The position numbers and the translations under genes were made by a program. Shown piece by piece: positions 45,765 through 54,553 of a stretch of 64,000 bases of DNA (position 1 is the first letter of the stretch; every line of letters begins with the position of its first letter). The notes below the pieces were generated by a model. That model was not told the origin of the DNA. It was given only the letters and a program-made list of their open reading frames with translations, and did no database searches. The DNA is taken from assembly GCF_026250525.1 (NCBI RefSeq), contig NZ_CP111043.1, positions 2,097,421 through 2,161,420 of the forward strand. Reading direction: 5' to 3'. This stretch comes from Chondrinema litorale (GTDB lineage Bacteria; Bacteroidota; Bacteroidia; Cytophagales; Flammeovirgaceae).

Positions 45765-46808
45765 ATGGCTACAGATAAAGATCAAAAGGAAAAATTAAAA
45801 TCATTGGATTTAACAGTTGCGAAGCTGGAAAAAGATTTTGGTAAAGGCATTGTCATGAAACTGAATGATGATAATGTAGTAGATGTACCAAGTATCTCGA
45901 CTGGCTCACTCGGACTTGATATAGCACTTGGAGTAGGAGGTTTCCCAAGAGGTAGAGTAATTGAAATTTACGGGCCTGAATCATCAGGTAAAACTACTTT
46001 GGCTTTACATACTATTGCTGAGGCTCAAAAGAAAGGCGGAATTGCAGCATTTGTTGATGCAGAACACGCTTTTGATAAAATATATGCAGAGAAACTTGGT
46101 ATCGATATGGATAACCTATTAGTTTCTCAACCAGACCATGGTGAGCAAGCTCTTGAAGTAACCGAACACTTAGTTCGCTCTGGAGCAATTGATGTTATTG
46201 TGATTGACTCTGTTGCTGCACTTGTACCAAAAGCTGAGCTTGAAGGTGACATGGGAGATAGCAAAATGGGTTTGCAGGCAAGATTAATGTCTCAAGCACT
46301 TAGAAAATTAACAGGTTCTATTAATAAAACTAATTGCTGCTGCATCTTTATTAACCAGTTAAGGGAGAAAATAGGTGTTATGTTTGGTAACCCAGAAACT
46401 ACCACTGGTGGTAATGCACTAAAATATTATGCCTCAGTAAGGTTAGATATTAGAAGAATTGGTGCAATTAAAGAATCTGCTGATAATATTACTGGTAACA
46501 GAACCAGAGTAAAAATTCAGAAAAACAAAGTAGCACCTCCATTTAAAGTAGTTGAATTTGATATTCTTTATGGAGAAGGAATTTCAAGAGCTGGTGAGAT
46601 CTTAGATATGGCTGTAGATTTGGATATTGTGAAAAAAGCTGGATCTTGGTTCTCTTACAATTCAACAAAACTAGGGCAGGGTAGAGAAACAGTAAAAGAA
46701 CTTATTAGAGATAACCCTGAATTAATGGAAGAATTAGAGAAGAAGGTAAAAGCTAAAATTAATGGTGAAGAGTTGCCAGAAGAAGCTGCTACCACAACCA
46801 AAAGTTAA
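45765..46808 (+). CDS. recA: recombinase A
   Basis: RecA pairs homologous DNA and triggers self-cleavage of LexA-type repressors. The 347-residue protein has Walker A GPESSGKT (70-77), then FVDAEHAFD, Walker [16 protein letters not shown], loop 1 and loop 2 regions ([33 protein letters not shown]) and the usual short acidic C-terminus. Codon pattern and length are normal. The dyad block at 45650-45675 suggests damage control. Confidence 0.98.
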   Translation: MATDKDQKEKLKSLDLTVAKLEKDFGKGIVMKLNDDNVVDVPSISTGSLGLDIALGVGGFPRGRVIEIYGPESSGKTTLALHTIAEAQKKGGIAAFVDAEHAFDKIYAEKLGIDMDNLLVSQPDHGEQALEVTEHLVRSGAIDVIVIDSVAALVPKAELEGDMGDSKMGLQARLMSQALRKLTGSINKTNCCCIFINQLREKIGVMFGNPETTTGGNALKYYASVRLDIRRIGAIKESADNITGNRTRVKIQKNKVAPPFKVVEFDILYGEGISRAGEILDMAVDLDIVKKAGSWFSYNSTKLGQGRETVKELIRDNPELMEELEKKVKAKINGEELPEEAATTTKS

Positions 46809-46830
46809 ATTACCGAAATTATATAAATAA

Positions 46831-46870
46831 AAAATACCTGCTCTATTTTATGAAGCAGGTATTTTATTTT
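46831..46870. terminator. bidirectional terminator between recA and the M23 peptidase gene
   Basis: Perfect 12-base arms (46831-46842 and 46854-46865) with an 11-base loop and A/T-rich flanks lie between convergent stops. Confidence 0.9.
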
Positions 46871-46885
46871 TTTATCTAAATGATT

Positions 46886-48031
46886 TTATCTCATTCTTAA
46901 AGTTCTACCAATTCTTAAAACCGTGCTCCGGCTTATACCATTTAGCTTACAAAGTTTAGAAATGGATGTACCGTATCTTACAGCCAAACCAGAAAGTGTA
47001 TCGCCCGATTTAATTCTATGGTAAACACTTTTGCTTCTATCAATTAACCCCTCATACTGTTTTGCAGTAAGCTCAAACTCTTTAAACATTAAAGTGTCTG
47101 TGTCAAAATCATACAAATATGTAGGGTCAAAAGCATGACCTTTGTAACGAGTTTCAAAATGTAAGTGTGGCCCTGTGCTTCTTCCTGTATTTCCGCCCCA
47201 ACCGATTAGCTCACCAGCTTTCACTTCCTGACCAACTTCTACCAAGTATTTTGTTAAATGACCATATAATGTTTCAAGTCCATTTTCATGTCTGAGCATT
47301 ATATAATAACCGTAACCACCCCAATTGTATTTGGCAATTCTAACAATACCATCAAAGGCAGCATAAACAGAATCACCTTTCTCCAAATCAAGGTCAGTAC
47401 CGTGGTGCCATCTCCAACGACGTAAACCATACTTAGAATTTATTTTGGTAGATTTAATAGGAGGAGACCAGTTTTCTTCTTCGTATAACTTTAATAAAAT
47501 AGTATCATTAAAGTTTTTAAGTTCATACTCATAAGGGTCTATATTCTTAGAATCCCATACACCAAAATATTCATCAGCTAATAAATACTTCATTGGGATA
47601 ACAGTTTGCGAGTCGCTAAGTACTACAAACTCTTCTTCTTCACATGGAATTTCAACCTCTTTAATTACTGGCATTCTTAACTCTTCCAAAGCAGCTAATA
47701 GAAAAGTATCAGTTTTGTCTGAAAGGAATGGAATGATGTTATTTTGCAAGTATTCATCCTCACACATGTATTCGTTCTCCATCACAAAGTTATTGGCTAG
47801 CATGTTTGACTCGGCAGTCAATTCGCTATCTTCAGTTTCTAGCTTGTCATTATAAGCTAATAAGCTATCACTGTTTTTTTCTTTGGCTTTACCGATGGGG
47901 AAGATTCCTAAGAACTTTTTACTGCTTATTTTTCTCTGTGCAGCAGCTTGGTGATTTTGAAATAAAAGGAAAAAAAATAGAAGAAAAAATGAAATTTTCA
48001 GAGATTTACAAAAGGCACTTTCAGTATCCAT
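46886..48031 (-). CDS. M23 family metallopeptidase with C-terminal LysM domain
   Basis: The 381-residue protein starts with a signal or anchor helix (about residues 10-32, ending AAAQ). After an acidic region the LytM/M23 domain begins near residue 205. Its zinc ligands are in WHHGTDLDLE and in HLHFE, with LETLYGHLTKY between them. A LysM domain (YHRIKSGDTLSGLAVRYGTS, about 335-381) ends the protein. It either cuts peptidoglycan cross-links or activates an amidase; all zinc ligands look present, so it is probably active. It acts in the periplasm and is a single-gene unit. Confidence 0.93.
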   Translation of the reverse strand: MDTESAFCKSLKISFFLLFFFLLFQNHQAAAQRKISSKKFLGIFPIGKAKEKNSDSLLAYNDKLETEDSELTAESNMLANNFVMENEYMCEDEYLQNNIIPFLSDKTDTFLLAALEELRMPVIKEVEIPCEEEEFVVLSDSQTVIPMKYLLADEYFGVWDSKNIDPYEYELKNFNDTILLKLYEEENWSPPIKSTKINSKYGLRRWRWHHGTDLDLEKGDSVYAAFDGIVRIAKYNWGGYGYYIMLRHENGLETLYGHLTKYLVEVGQEVKAGELIGWGGNTGRSTGPHLHFETRYKGHAFDPTYLYDFDTDTLMFKEFELTAKQYEGLIDRSKSVYHRIKSGDTLSGLAVRYGTSISKLCKLNGISRSTVLRIGRTLRMR

Positions 48032-48162
48032 ATAATAAAATTCTTATTAAAGAAAACACTAAAAAATTTTAGTGATAAATGTTGTTTTCTCTGTGTTATT
48101 GGATGCCAAAAGTGCCGAAAATATTGTAAAATACCAAGATTTATTTTGAATAATGAAATATC

Positions 48163-49104
48163 TTAGATTGCAAGTTCTTTAGCAGCAAGATACCTTTCTG
48201 CTTCTAAAGCTGCCATACAGCCTGTACCAGCGGCAGTAATTGCCTGTCTGTAAACATTATCTTGAGCATCTCCCGAAGCAAATACTCCTTCAATATTCGT
48301 TTTGGTTGTACCATTTTCGGTTATAATGTAACCACTTTCATCCATGTTAAGCCAGCCTTTAAATATGTCGGTATTTGGTTGGTGACCAATCGCTACAAAA
48401 AAGCCAGTAACATCTAACACTCTTTTTTCACCTGTTATTCTGTTTACAACTCTTACACCTTCAACAGCTTCTTCACCTAAAACTTCGTCTGTCTCAGTAT
48501 TCCAAAGAATTTCTACATTTTCAGCTTTTTCAACTCTTTGCTGCATAATATTAGAAGCTCTCATTTCATCTCTTCTCACTAACAGGTAAACTTTTTTACA
48601 AAGTTTTGACAAATAACTTGCTTCTTCAGCCGCAGTGTCACCACCACCAACAACAGCAACCTCTTGGCCTCTGAAGAAAAACCCGTCACAAACCGCACAA
48701 GCAGAAACACCTTTACTGTTTAACCTTTGCTCAGACTCCAAACCTAACCATTTGGCAGAGGCTCCAGTAGAAACGATTACAGTATCAGCTTCAATTTCGT
48801 CGCCATTGTCTACATAGGCAATATGTTTTGCGCCGGAAAAGTCAACTTTCGTAACCAAACCAAAACGTATATCAGCACCAAATCTTTTAGCTTGCTTCTG
48901 AAAATCCGTCATCATTTGTGGTCCCATTACACCATCAGGATAACCCGGATAATTTTCAACGTCTGTGGTAATTGTCAACTGGCCTCCTGGCTGGCCTCCC
49001 TGATATAAGATCGGGTTTAAGCCTGCACGAGATGCATAAATTGCAGCTGTATAACCTGCTGGTCCTGAACCAATAATCAGACATTTTGTACTTTCCTTTG
49101 CCAT
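48163..49104 (-). CDS. trxB: thioredoxin reductase
   Basis: TrxB passes electrons from NADPH through FAD to thioredoxin. The 313-residue protein shows the FAD site IIGSGPAGYTAAIYA, the redox pair C136-A-V-C139 in SACAVCDG, the NADPH site VVGGGDTAAEEA and the C-terminal FAD contact GVFASGDAQD. Length is normal. It is separated by 82 bases from the TrpF-like gene in the same direction. Confidence 0.97.
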   Translation of the reverse strand: MAKESTKCLIIGSGPAGYTAAIYASRAGLNPILYQGGQPGGQLTITTDVENYPGYPDGVMGPQMMTDFQKQAKRFGADIRFGLVTKVDFSGAKHIAYVDNGDEIEADTVIVSTGASAKWLGLESEQRLNSKGVSACAVCDGFFFRGQEVAVVGGGDTAAEEASYLSKLCKKVYLLVRRDEMRASNIMQQRVEKAENVEILWNTETDEVLGEEAVEGVRVVNRITGEKRVLDVTGFFVAIGHQPNTDIFKGWLNMDESGYIITENGTTKTNIEGVFASGDAQDNVYRQAITAAGTGCMAALEAERYLAAKELAI

Positions 49105-49186
49105 TTTATTTTATTTGATTATTTATAATTCTCTCAATATTCATTTTATGCGAATATTTTACAAAAATAAACTTATTTAAGTTCAC

Positions 49187-49801
49187 TTACGCATACTCGT
49201 CTGTATCTAATGCTTCGAGTAAATCTGCCAGCTCATCAAAGTTATTTACTCCAGTCTTAATTTCTTCTGTCCCTTTTAGCGCAATACCCTTTGGATTAAA
49301 GCTTTCAACAAAAGAAACAATATCTTCAGAATCAAAATTAAAACCCCAATAAATACTATAATGTTCTTTTAATTTTTGTATCAGACTTTCGTCGTAATTT
49401 GAATATTTTCCAGCACACTCTAATACAAAAAAAGAAACTTTATATTTTAATGGTTCTAAAATATCTTTTGCAAAACTATCATTCAATTCTTCAGGCGAGA
49501 TTTTAAATGATAGGATAGGAGTAATGCCTTTGCTTATATATGTATCGATAATTTGAGATGATGAAATTTCGATAGCATCTGTTTTGTAAGCCTCTGGATT
49601 CTCCAATACTTTAGCACTTGTAAATCCGACTATCTTAATTCCTGAAAGCCAGTCGGCAATTTCATTAATTTGTTCAACAGTTAAGGCCCCGTCTATATCC
49701 GACGAAACCGGCATGCTTATAAATTCGACCCCCATACCCGCACAATATCTTGCATCGTGAAGGTTTTTTACATTTCTAACTATTACATCTGTCTTAAGCA
49801 T
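49187..49801 (-). CDS. phosphoribosylanthranilate isomerase-like (TrpF-like) barrel protein
   Basis: The 204-residue protein has the look of a short (beta/alpha)8 barrel. Its opening, VRNVKNLHDARYCAGMGVEFIS, resembles the TrpF start (C-G-x-x-x-x-x-x-A). Its end, GIALKGTEEIKTGVNNFDELADLLEAL, resembles the TrpF phosphate loop region. The catalytic Cys in the first strand is missing (VRN where TrpF has CG) and no trp genes are near. I infer a TrpF paralogue with a changed or lost activity. It is upstream of trxB in the same direction. Confidence 0.6.
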   Translation of the reverse strand: MLKTDVIVRNVKNLHDARYCAGMGVEFISMPVSSDIDGALTVEQINEIADWLSGIKIVGFTSAKVLENPEAYKTDAIEISSSQIIDTYISKGITPILSFKISPEELNDSFAKDILEPLKYKVSFFVLECAGKYSNYDESLIQKLKEHYSIYWGFNFDSEDIVSFVESFNPKGIALKGTEEIKTGVNNFDELADLLEALDTDEYA

Positions 49802-49959
49802 GATTTTATATGTTTACTTCCCGATTCTTAAAAACTAAAGCAAAAAAATAATGAACTCCTGATATTTCAAAAAAAATAGCTCAGCAATTAAGCCTATTCG
49901 TATTTATTAGATGAATGAAAAAAAAAATGAAAAAAAAACACATTTTTTCTTCCAAACTA

Positions 49960-49990
49960 TTGCATGATTCAAATTGCATTAATACATTTG
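49960..49990 (+). promoter_or_regulatory. promoter of tRNA-Asn
   Basis: TTG at 49960-49962, a 20-base spacer, then TACATTTG at 49983-49990. Both boxes and the spacing fit the Bacteroidota housekeeping consensus exactly. Transcription would start about 10 bases before the tRNA. This is the best promoter in the window. Confidence 0.75.
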
Positions 49991-50008
49991 CATTCCCAAT
50001 TGAAACAT

Positions 50009-50082
50009 TCCTCCTTAGCTCAGTTGGTTAGAGCATCTGACTGTTAATCAGAGGGTCCTTGGTTCGAGCCCAAGAGGAGGAG
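50009..50082 (+). tRNA. tRNA-Asn (anticodon GTT)
   Basis: The 74-base sequence folds as a complete cloverleaf. The acceptor stem TCCTCCT pairs with AGGAGGA, followed by discriminator G. The D-arm is GCTCAGTTGGTTAGAGC, the anticodon stem is TCTGA/TCAGA around CTGTTAA, and the T-arm is CTTGG-TTCGAGC-CCAAG. The anticodon GTT reads AAC and AAT. CCA is not encoded. An integrase gene lies 198 bases downstream, so its 3' end is the likely attachment site. Confidence 0.96.
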
Positions 50083-50123
50083 CTAGAATAAATTTATTGT
50101 TATCAGATTTTACCTGAAAAAGT

Positions 50124-50153
50124 AACCCGATAAGCTTGTTATCGGGTTTTTTT
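50124..50153 (+). terminator. terminator downstream of tRNA-Asn
   Basis: Perfect 10-base arms (50124-50133 and 50139-50148) with a 5-base loop and a run of seven T, 42 bases after the tRNA. Confidence 0.92.
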
Positions 50154-50178
50154 ATTGCCAACCCATAACACAATGTAC

Positions 50179-50203
50179 ACAATTATTGTTAACCAATAAT
50201 TGT
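50179..50203. repeat. perfect inverted repeat upstream of the integrase
   Basis: ACAATTATTG-TTAAC-CAATAATTGT has 10-base perfect arms and a 5-base centre that also holds GTTAAC. It ends 77 bases before the integrase ATG and lies between the tRNA terminator and the integrase. It may be an integrase or excisionase arm site, or an operator for the integrase gene. Confidence 0.5.
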
Positions 50204-50280
50204 TACACAGTTTTTGGTTACAAAAATTGATATTTTAAATTCCCACCCCAATTTTTTTCAACCTAAAAAACAAAATTAAT

Positions 50281-51423
50281 ATGAAAGTATTATTCCGCGC
50301 CAGAAACGCAGGAAGGGGCATTGTTGTACTTTATTGCAGAATTACTATTAACAAAGTACGTACGAAATCTGATTTTTCAACCCATGTAAAACTACCAGCT
50401 AATGATTGGGATTCTAAAACACAATTATGTTCTCAAGAATATTTTGAGGACAACGAAAAACTAAGCAAAATAAAAAAGCAGATTAATACTATATATGACA
50501 AGCATATGCAACTAACAGGGAAACAACCTACAGCCGAAGTCATAAAGTATAAATTCTTTAAACAACTTGAAATTGAAAATTATTCAATTTTAAATGTCTT
50601 AAATCTTTTTTTAGATAGAATGAAAACAAATCCTTTAGTCAAAGAAGGAACCAAAAAAAAACATGAAGGACATCACAAAAAGATTGCAAAATACTTAGGT
50701 ATGATAAAAGCTGAAAGTTTAGATCATCACCATTTAGATGACTTCTATAATTACCTAAGAACTATAGAAAATAATGGTCATAATACAGCAATTAGAACTA
50801 TAGAATATTTAAAAAGATGTTTAAAAAATGCATTCGAAAAAGGATATTTAAGCTATTTCCCCTGCAACGATTATACAATTAAAAGAGATAGAAATCCGAA
50901 AAAAGCACATCTATCAAAAGATGAATTAAAACTTCTCATCAAATCTAAATTCAAAAATAATGCTCTCTGTGAAATTAGAGATGCATTTGTTTTTTGCTGT
51001 TATACAGGGTTAGATTATGGAGATTATATGAGCTTCTCAAAGGATTGGATAAAAGAAAAAAATGGAGAAAAATATATAGAGTATTCAAGAAAAAAGAGCG
51101 GTCAAAAAGGTTTCGTTAGACTCTTTGAAATTGCTGAATTCATTTTAGAAAAATACGATTACTGTCTACCAAAATTCGTAAATCAGAATTATAATAAATA
51201 CATAAAGGAAGTATGTTTTTTAGCTGGTATACCTGAAAATAAATGTAATATAATCTCTACACATTCTGCTAGAGTAACTGCTGGTATGATATGGTTAAAT
51301 GAAGGGATTAGCATGGAGACAGTGAGTAAAATGCTTGCACATGCAAGTGTTGTAACTACACAAAATCATTATGCAGAAATTACACTTGATACAATGTTAA
51401 AAGAAACAAAGAAAATTGCTTAA
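50281..51423 (+). CDS. tyrosine recombinase / phage integrase
   Basis: The 380-residue protein has an N-terminal arm-binding domain (about 1-95), a SAM-like core-binding domain (about 100-190) and a catalytic domain (about 210-380). Catalytic residues visible are K271/K272 in SRKKSGQKG, H328 and R331 in THSARVT, H354 in MLAHASVV and the nucleophile Y364 in NHYAEI. The first catalytic Arg is replaced: the motif reads YTGLDYGDY with D245. Loss of this Arg is known for IntDOT-type recombinases of Bacteroidota. Beside tRNA-Asn it would insert and excise the element. Confidence 0.93.
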   Translation: MKVLFRARNAGRGIVVLYCRITINKVRTKSDFSTHVKLPANDWDSKTQLCSQEYFEDNEKLSKIKKQINTIYDKHMQLTGKQPTAEVIKYKFFKQLEIENYSILNVLNLFLDRMKTNPLVKEGTKKKHEGHHKKIAKYLGMIKAESLDHHHLDDFYNYLRTIENNGHNTAIRTIEYLKRCLKNAFEKGYLSYFPCNDYTIKRDRNPKKAHLSKDELKLLIKSKFKNNALCEIRDAFVFCCYTGLDYGDYMSFSKDWIKEKNGEKYIEYSRKKSGQKGFVRLFEIAEFILEKYDYCLPKFVNQNYNKYIKEVCFLAGIPENKCNIISTHSARVTAGMIWLNEGISMETVSKMLAHASVVTTQNHYAEITLDTMLKETKKIA

Positions 51424-51432
51424 TTAATCATT

Positions 51433-51459
51433 GTCCCCCTAGACCAATTCTAGGGGGAC
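51433..51459 (+). terminator. GC-rich hairpin after the integrase gene
   Basis: Arms GTCCCCCTAGA (51433-51443) and TCTAGGGGGAC (51449-51459) are perfect, with a 5-base loop. No T run follows, so it may stop RNA decay or transcription only weakly. Its GC content stands out against the AT-rich surroundings. Confidence 0.6.
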
Positions 51460-51687
51460 TTATCTAACAAGTTCAGCCTTTGGGATTACCTTCATTGCTT
51501 CAAAGAACTTCCATACGGTGTATTTATTTAAGCGCCCATCTGGCTACTACGTATCCTCGTGTTAGCTCCAGCAACCTTATTCAGCTTTATATAGATTAAG
51601 TGGAATCGAAATTAATATTTGAAATTAATAAATTTCACTCAATTAAAGGGGTGAAATAATTAATTTTAGATAGAACTATTTACAAGT

Positions 51688-51927
51688 ATGGAACACGAAA
51701 TTACAATATTAAAGAAATTTGCAAAGGCCAATCACAAAGGAGTAAAGCCTTGGGAATTACGCAAAAACGACCGCAATTATAAGGTGGGTGATTTTATTAA
51801 GTTTCATGTGATAGATGATGAGACAAAAGAGCCAACTGGATTTATATATAGAAGGAAAATAAAATACCTTTTTGAAGGTGGTGAGTATGGTCTTGAAAAA
51901 GGATATTGTATCATGACTCTTGAGTAG
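51688..51927 (+). CDS. DUF3850 domain protein
   Basis: The 79-residue protein shows the DUF3850 pattern: an N-terminal HEITILKKFAKA, then KPWELRKNDRNYKVGDFIKF, then YGLEKGYCIM. DUF3850 belongs to the ASCH/PUA-like group of probable RNA-binding domains and is common in phages and prophages. It is the only rightward small gene after the integrase and has its own terminator at 52011-52043. The role in the element is unknown. Confidence 0.85.
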   Translation: MEHEITILKKFAKANHKGVKPWELRKNDRNYKVGDFIKFHVIDDETKEPTGFIYRRKIKYLFEGGEYGLEKGYCIMTLE

Positions 51928-51939
51928 ATAAAATAACAA

Positions 51940-51968
51940 GCATGAATATGCTCATGCATGAATATGCT
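51940..51968. repeat. two 13-base direct repeats, each nearly palindromic
   Basis: GCATGAATATGCT occurs at 51940-51952 and at 51956-51968, a 16-base period. With its flanking A the first copy is AGCAT-GAAT-ATGCT, a palindrome. It lies between the DUF3850 gene and the end of the tail cassette. Confidence 0.5.
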
Positions 51969-52010
51969 TCATTTCTATAGAAATACAACCTGTATGTTAT
52001 TAGACTGAAA

Positions 52011-52043
52011 AGCCCTCACTAAAAATTAGCGAAGGCTTTTTTT
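52011..52043 (+). terminator. terminator after the DUF3850 gene
   Basis: Arms 52011-52020 and 52028-52037 pair at 8 of 10 positions around a 7-base loop, followed by a T run. It lies 83 bases after the DUF3850 stop and 52 bases before the convergent 149-residue gene ends. Confidence 0.7.
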
Positions 52044-52095
52044 GTATATCTGTTTTTACGCTTAAAAAACTACTTATTTACACTATGAAATAAAT

Positions 52096-52545
52096 TCAGG
52101 AATCATACCTCTCTATATATAAAGATAACGCTTTTTTATACTGACCTTTTTCAAGCAAGTTAAGTACTTCTTCATCAGAAACAATATCTAAATCGTCCAA
52201 TTCAACAAAGTGGGTAAAAGTGCTTTTAGATAGCCCTCCATTTCTAAGACAATGACATGAAGTAAATGATAAGGCTTTTAAATGGTTAAGGTCACTGAGC
52301 TTATTAAAGTTTATTTTACTCCAATTGTAAACTACACTATAAAAGGCATAATCTCTGGGGTCATCTTCATTAACGCCCATGTATAAAATTGTCCCAGGAG
52401 GAACAAGTTCATTGATGATACTCTCAATCTCTAATTCGCTTTTTTCTTTCTGAATTAAGATATCATTTATTATCTGTTTTTGTTTGCCTAGTTTGCTCTT
52501 TATTAAATTCTTCTTTTCTTGATCCATTATTATTTTTTCTTGCAA
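52096..52545 (-). CDS. hypothetical protein at the end of the tail cassette, 149 residues
   Basis: I recognise no family. The N-terminal 45 residues are a charged helix (KKNLIKSKLGKQKQIINDIL); the rest is mixed, with ILYMGVNEDDPRDYAFYSVV and a C-terminal helical LLEKGQYKKALSLYIERY. Met7 (position 52527) is an alternative start. It is the last gene of the leftward array, 34 bases after the 657-residue gene. It has no signal peptide, membrane helix or lysin motif. Confidence 0.7.
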   Translation of the reverse strand: MQEKIIMDQEKKNLIKSKLGKQKQIINDILIQKEKSELEIESIINELVPPGTILYMGVNEDDPRDYAFYSVVYNWSKINFNKLSDLNHLKALSFTSCHCLRNGGLSKSTFTHFVELDDLDIVSDEEVLNLLEKGQYKKALSLYIERYDS

Positions 52546-52579
52546 TTATAACATGCTATCGGTAAAGAAAATAACCAAT

Positions 52580-54553
52580 TTAGACCAAAAAAGCATTTAC
52601 TTCAGTAGGCAAAAGGCCATTCATAGTAAGGGTGATTTCCATGTTTTTCACTAAAAACTCATCCCCATCGATCCGGATTTTTTGAGTAGGTTTAAAATTG
52701 ATAATGTCTAAAATGGATAAGTTCACCTCAAATTTTACATCTTTGGTTTTATCCATGAACTCAATAAACTCATTGTAAAAATTATTGATGATGCCATCTG
52801 TATAATCCCATCTAAGGGCAAAGCCAGGAAGTGATTCTCCATTTAATTTATAGTTGAATGAAGAGGCATAATAATATTGATTGCCTTCTATGCCAGGGGC
52901 ATCCACTAAACCATGCCAATAGGCTATCATATTAGCATTGGATTCAGTTCTATCTAAGATGGGTAAAGCACATTTTGTGTCTAGTGATGGAATGAGTAAG
53001 AGTATTTGCCTTGAGAGCTCACATTCTAAACTAGAAAAGTCTTCATCTAAATATGGAATATCTGTTACCAGCTGGGCACTGCTATTTTCATTAAAAATGG
53101 TGTACACATGCTCTGGATCATAATCGTCTTCCTGATTTAAAATTCTCACCTTGTAACCACCTAAAGAAAAAGCATAAGCTTTTCTTTTTTCTTCAGCTAT
53201 TTCAAGTACTGCCAGGGTATTATCATCAGGGTTTTCTACCAGCTTTGTAAAACTTTCTTCATAGGTGAAAGTCTGGGTGTTTTCTACAGGGAGTAACTTA
53301 CTTTCTAGTTTTATGCCTCCCTCTCCAATGATATGGCTATTTCTAGGAGTAGCATATTTTTCCCAATAAGCATTTTCATTTTCTGCATCATATCGATTGA
53401 TGTAAAAGAAGCCTTTTTCTATAACAAGTCGTATGTGATTGACATTTCCTTCGGTAGGGGTAGGCAAATTGTTTTCTGAAAGTACTTGCCCATCCCAAAC
53501 CAGATCTGGGTTTGAAAGTGGATCATCATCAATTTCCGGAAAAATAAAATGAATACCCTGTTTTCTAAAATCACCTGGTGTGTTCTCTGGAAACTGTACT
53601 ACTTTTTCTGTAAAATCAACTACCTCCTGACCAGTTAATACTTTCCTGATATTGTAAATGGAACATACTTTCTCTGTAGAGTTAAAATTCATGGTAGTAC
53701 CTGTGAGTACCATAAAGGTTTTAATGAAATCTGCCACTGTTAAATCTGGTACATGGCAGTTGATATTAAAACTATCAGCTCTGGTGATACCATCATCTAT
53801 TGCTTTAGATTCTCCATAGATAACTATTGGAGGGTCATAATTCACCTGGTACTTCTTTGCCTGGATGTAATTGGATATGGCTATTAAATTTTGAATATCT
53901 GGAGAGCTGGCTGAATACTCATCTTGTATGGAGTAAGCTTCAGTTTGAAACAAAACTTCTCTTAAAATAGCTACCAACCTAAAACATGGAATTTGAATAT
54001 TGGAAAAATAACCTGAGTTGAGAAAGTTGGCAAAGCCATTATATCTTCTCCAGTCATCAGTAGCTGCCTGGTAACCAGTGAGCAAATCTTTTTTAATCTG
54101 GATCTCATCTAATGTGCGGTAAACAGGCATGACAAAATCCATATTATCAAAATCATAATCACCATACAAATCATCATCTACTGGCGAGTATTCCTTAGTT
54201 ATCACCTCTTTTAACTTTTTACTGCCATGAGCAACCAGCTCTGCTGCACCTGCCTGAAAAAATGCTTTGTATTCTTTTCTACTGGCTTTGGTGATTTTAA
54301 AAATCCCCTTCTGGAATAACATGGATTGAAAATAAATCTCACAATCATATTCCTGGAAATAGTCGAAGGTGTTTGAAATCTCATCTGGAAAACCTAAGAT
54401 TGATTTATTTCTTGAAGTAGCTGGAACGGTAAATTGGTAGGAATAAACGCCTTCAATCACCTCAAACTGAAATAAACCTGTAGGATTGTTAAAAGTGATT
54501 TTGGTATCTTGATAGAGATCTATTTTATAAGTTCTGACATTGATTTCAATCAT
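52580..54553 (-). CDS. phage tail-tip/baseplate-like protein, 657 residues
   Basis: There is no motif I can name. The position, two genes downstream of the tape measure and overlapping its neighbour by 4 bases (ATGA), is where siphophages carry tail-tip or hub proteins. The N-terminus (INVRTYKIDLYQDTKITFNN, then YSYQFTVPATSRNKSILGFP) and the middle (VADFIKTFMVLTGTTMNFN, CSIYNIRKVLTGQEVVDFTE) read like a gp27/Tal-type hub that crosses the tail tip, as often annotated in Bacteroidota prophages. The C-terminus ends with IRIDGDEFLVKNMEITLTMNG. This is inference from context. Confidence 0.7.
   Translation of the reverse strand: MIEINVRTYKIDLYQDTKITFNNPTGLFQFEVIEGVYSYQFTVPATSRNKSILGFPDEISNTFDYFQEYDCEIYFQSMLFQKGIFKITKASRKEYKAFFQAGAAELVAHGSKKLKEVITKEYSPVDDDLYGDYDFDNMDFVMPVYRTLDEIQIKKDLLTGYQAATDDWRRYNGFANFLNSGYFSNIQIPCFRLVAILREVLFQTEAYSIQDEYSASSPDIQNLIAISNYIQAKKYQVNYDPPIVIYGESKAIDDGITRADSFNINCHVPDLTVADFIKTFMVLTGTTMNFNSTEKVCSIYNIRKVLTGQEVVDFTEKVVQFPENTPGDFRKQGIHFIFPEIDDDPLSNPDLVWDGQVLSENNLPTPTEGNVNHIRLVIEKGFFYINRYDAENENAYWEKYATPRNSHIIGEGGIKLESKLLPVENTQTFTYEESFTKLVENPDDNTLAVLEIAEEKRKAYAFSLGGYKVRILNQEDDYDPEHVYTIFNENSSAQLVTDIPYLDEDFSSLECELSRQILLLIPSLDTKCALPILDRTESNANMIAYWHGLVDAPGIEGNQYYYASSFNYKLNGESLPGFALRWDYTDGIINNFYNEFIEFMDKTKDVKFEVNLSILDIINFKPTQKIRIDGDEFLVKNMEITLTMNGLLPTEVNAFLV

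Noticed and set aside
49921..49950. A-rich tract before tRNA-Asn as an attachment site or promoter UP element
   Set aside because: Simple A runs are common in this AT-rich genome and nothing else supports a function.
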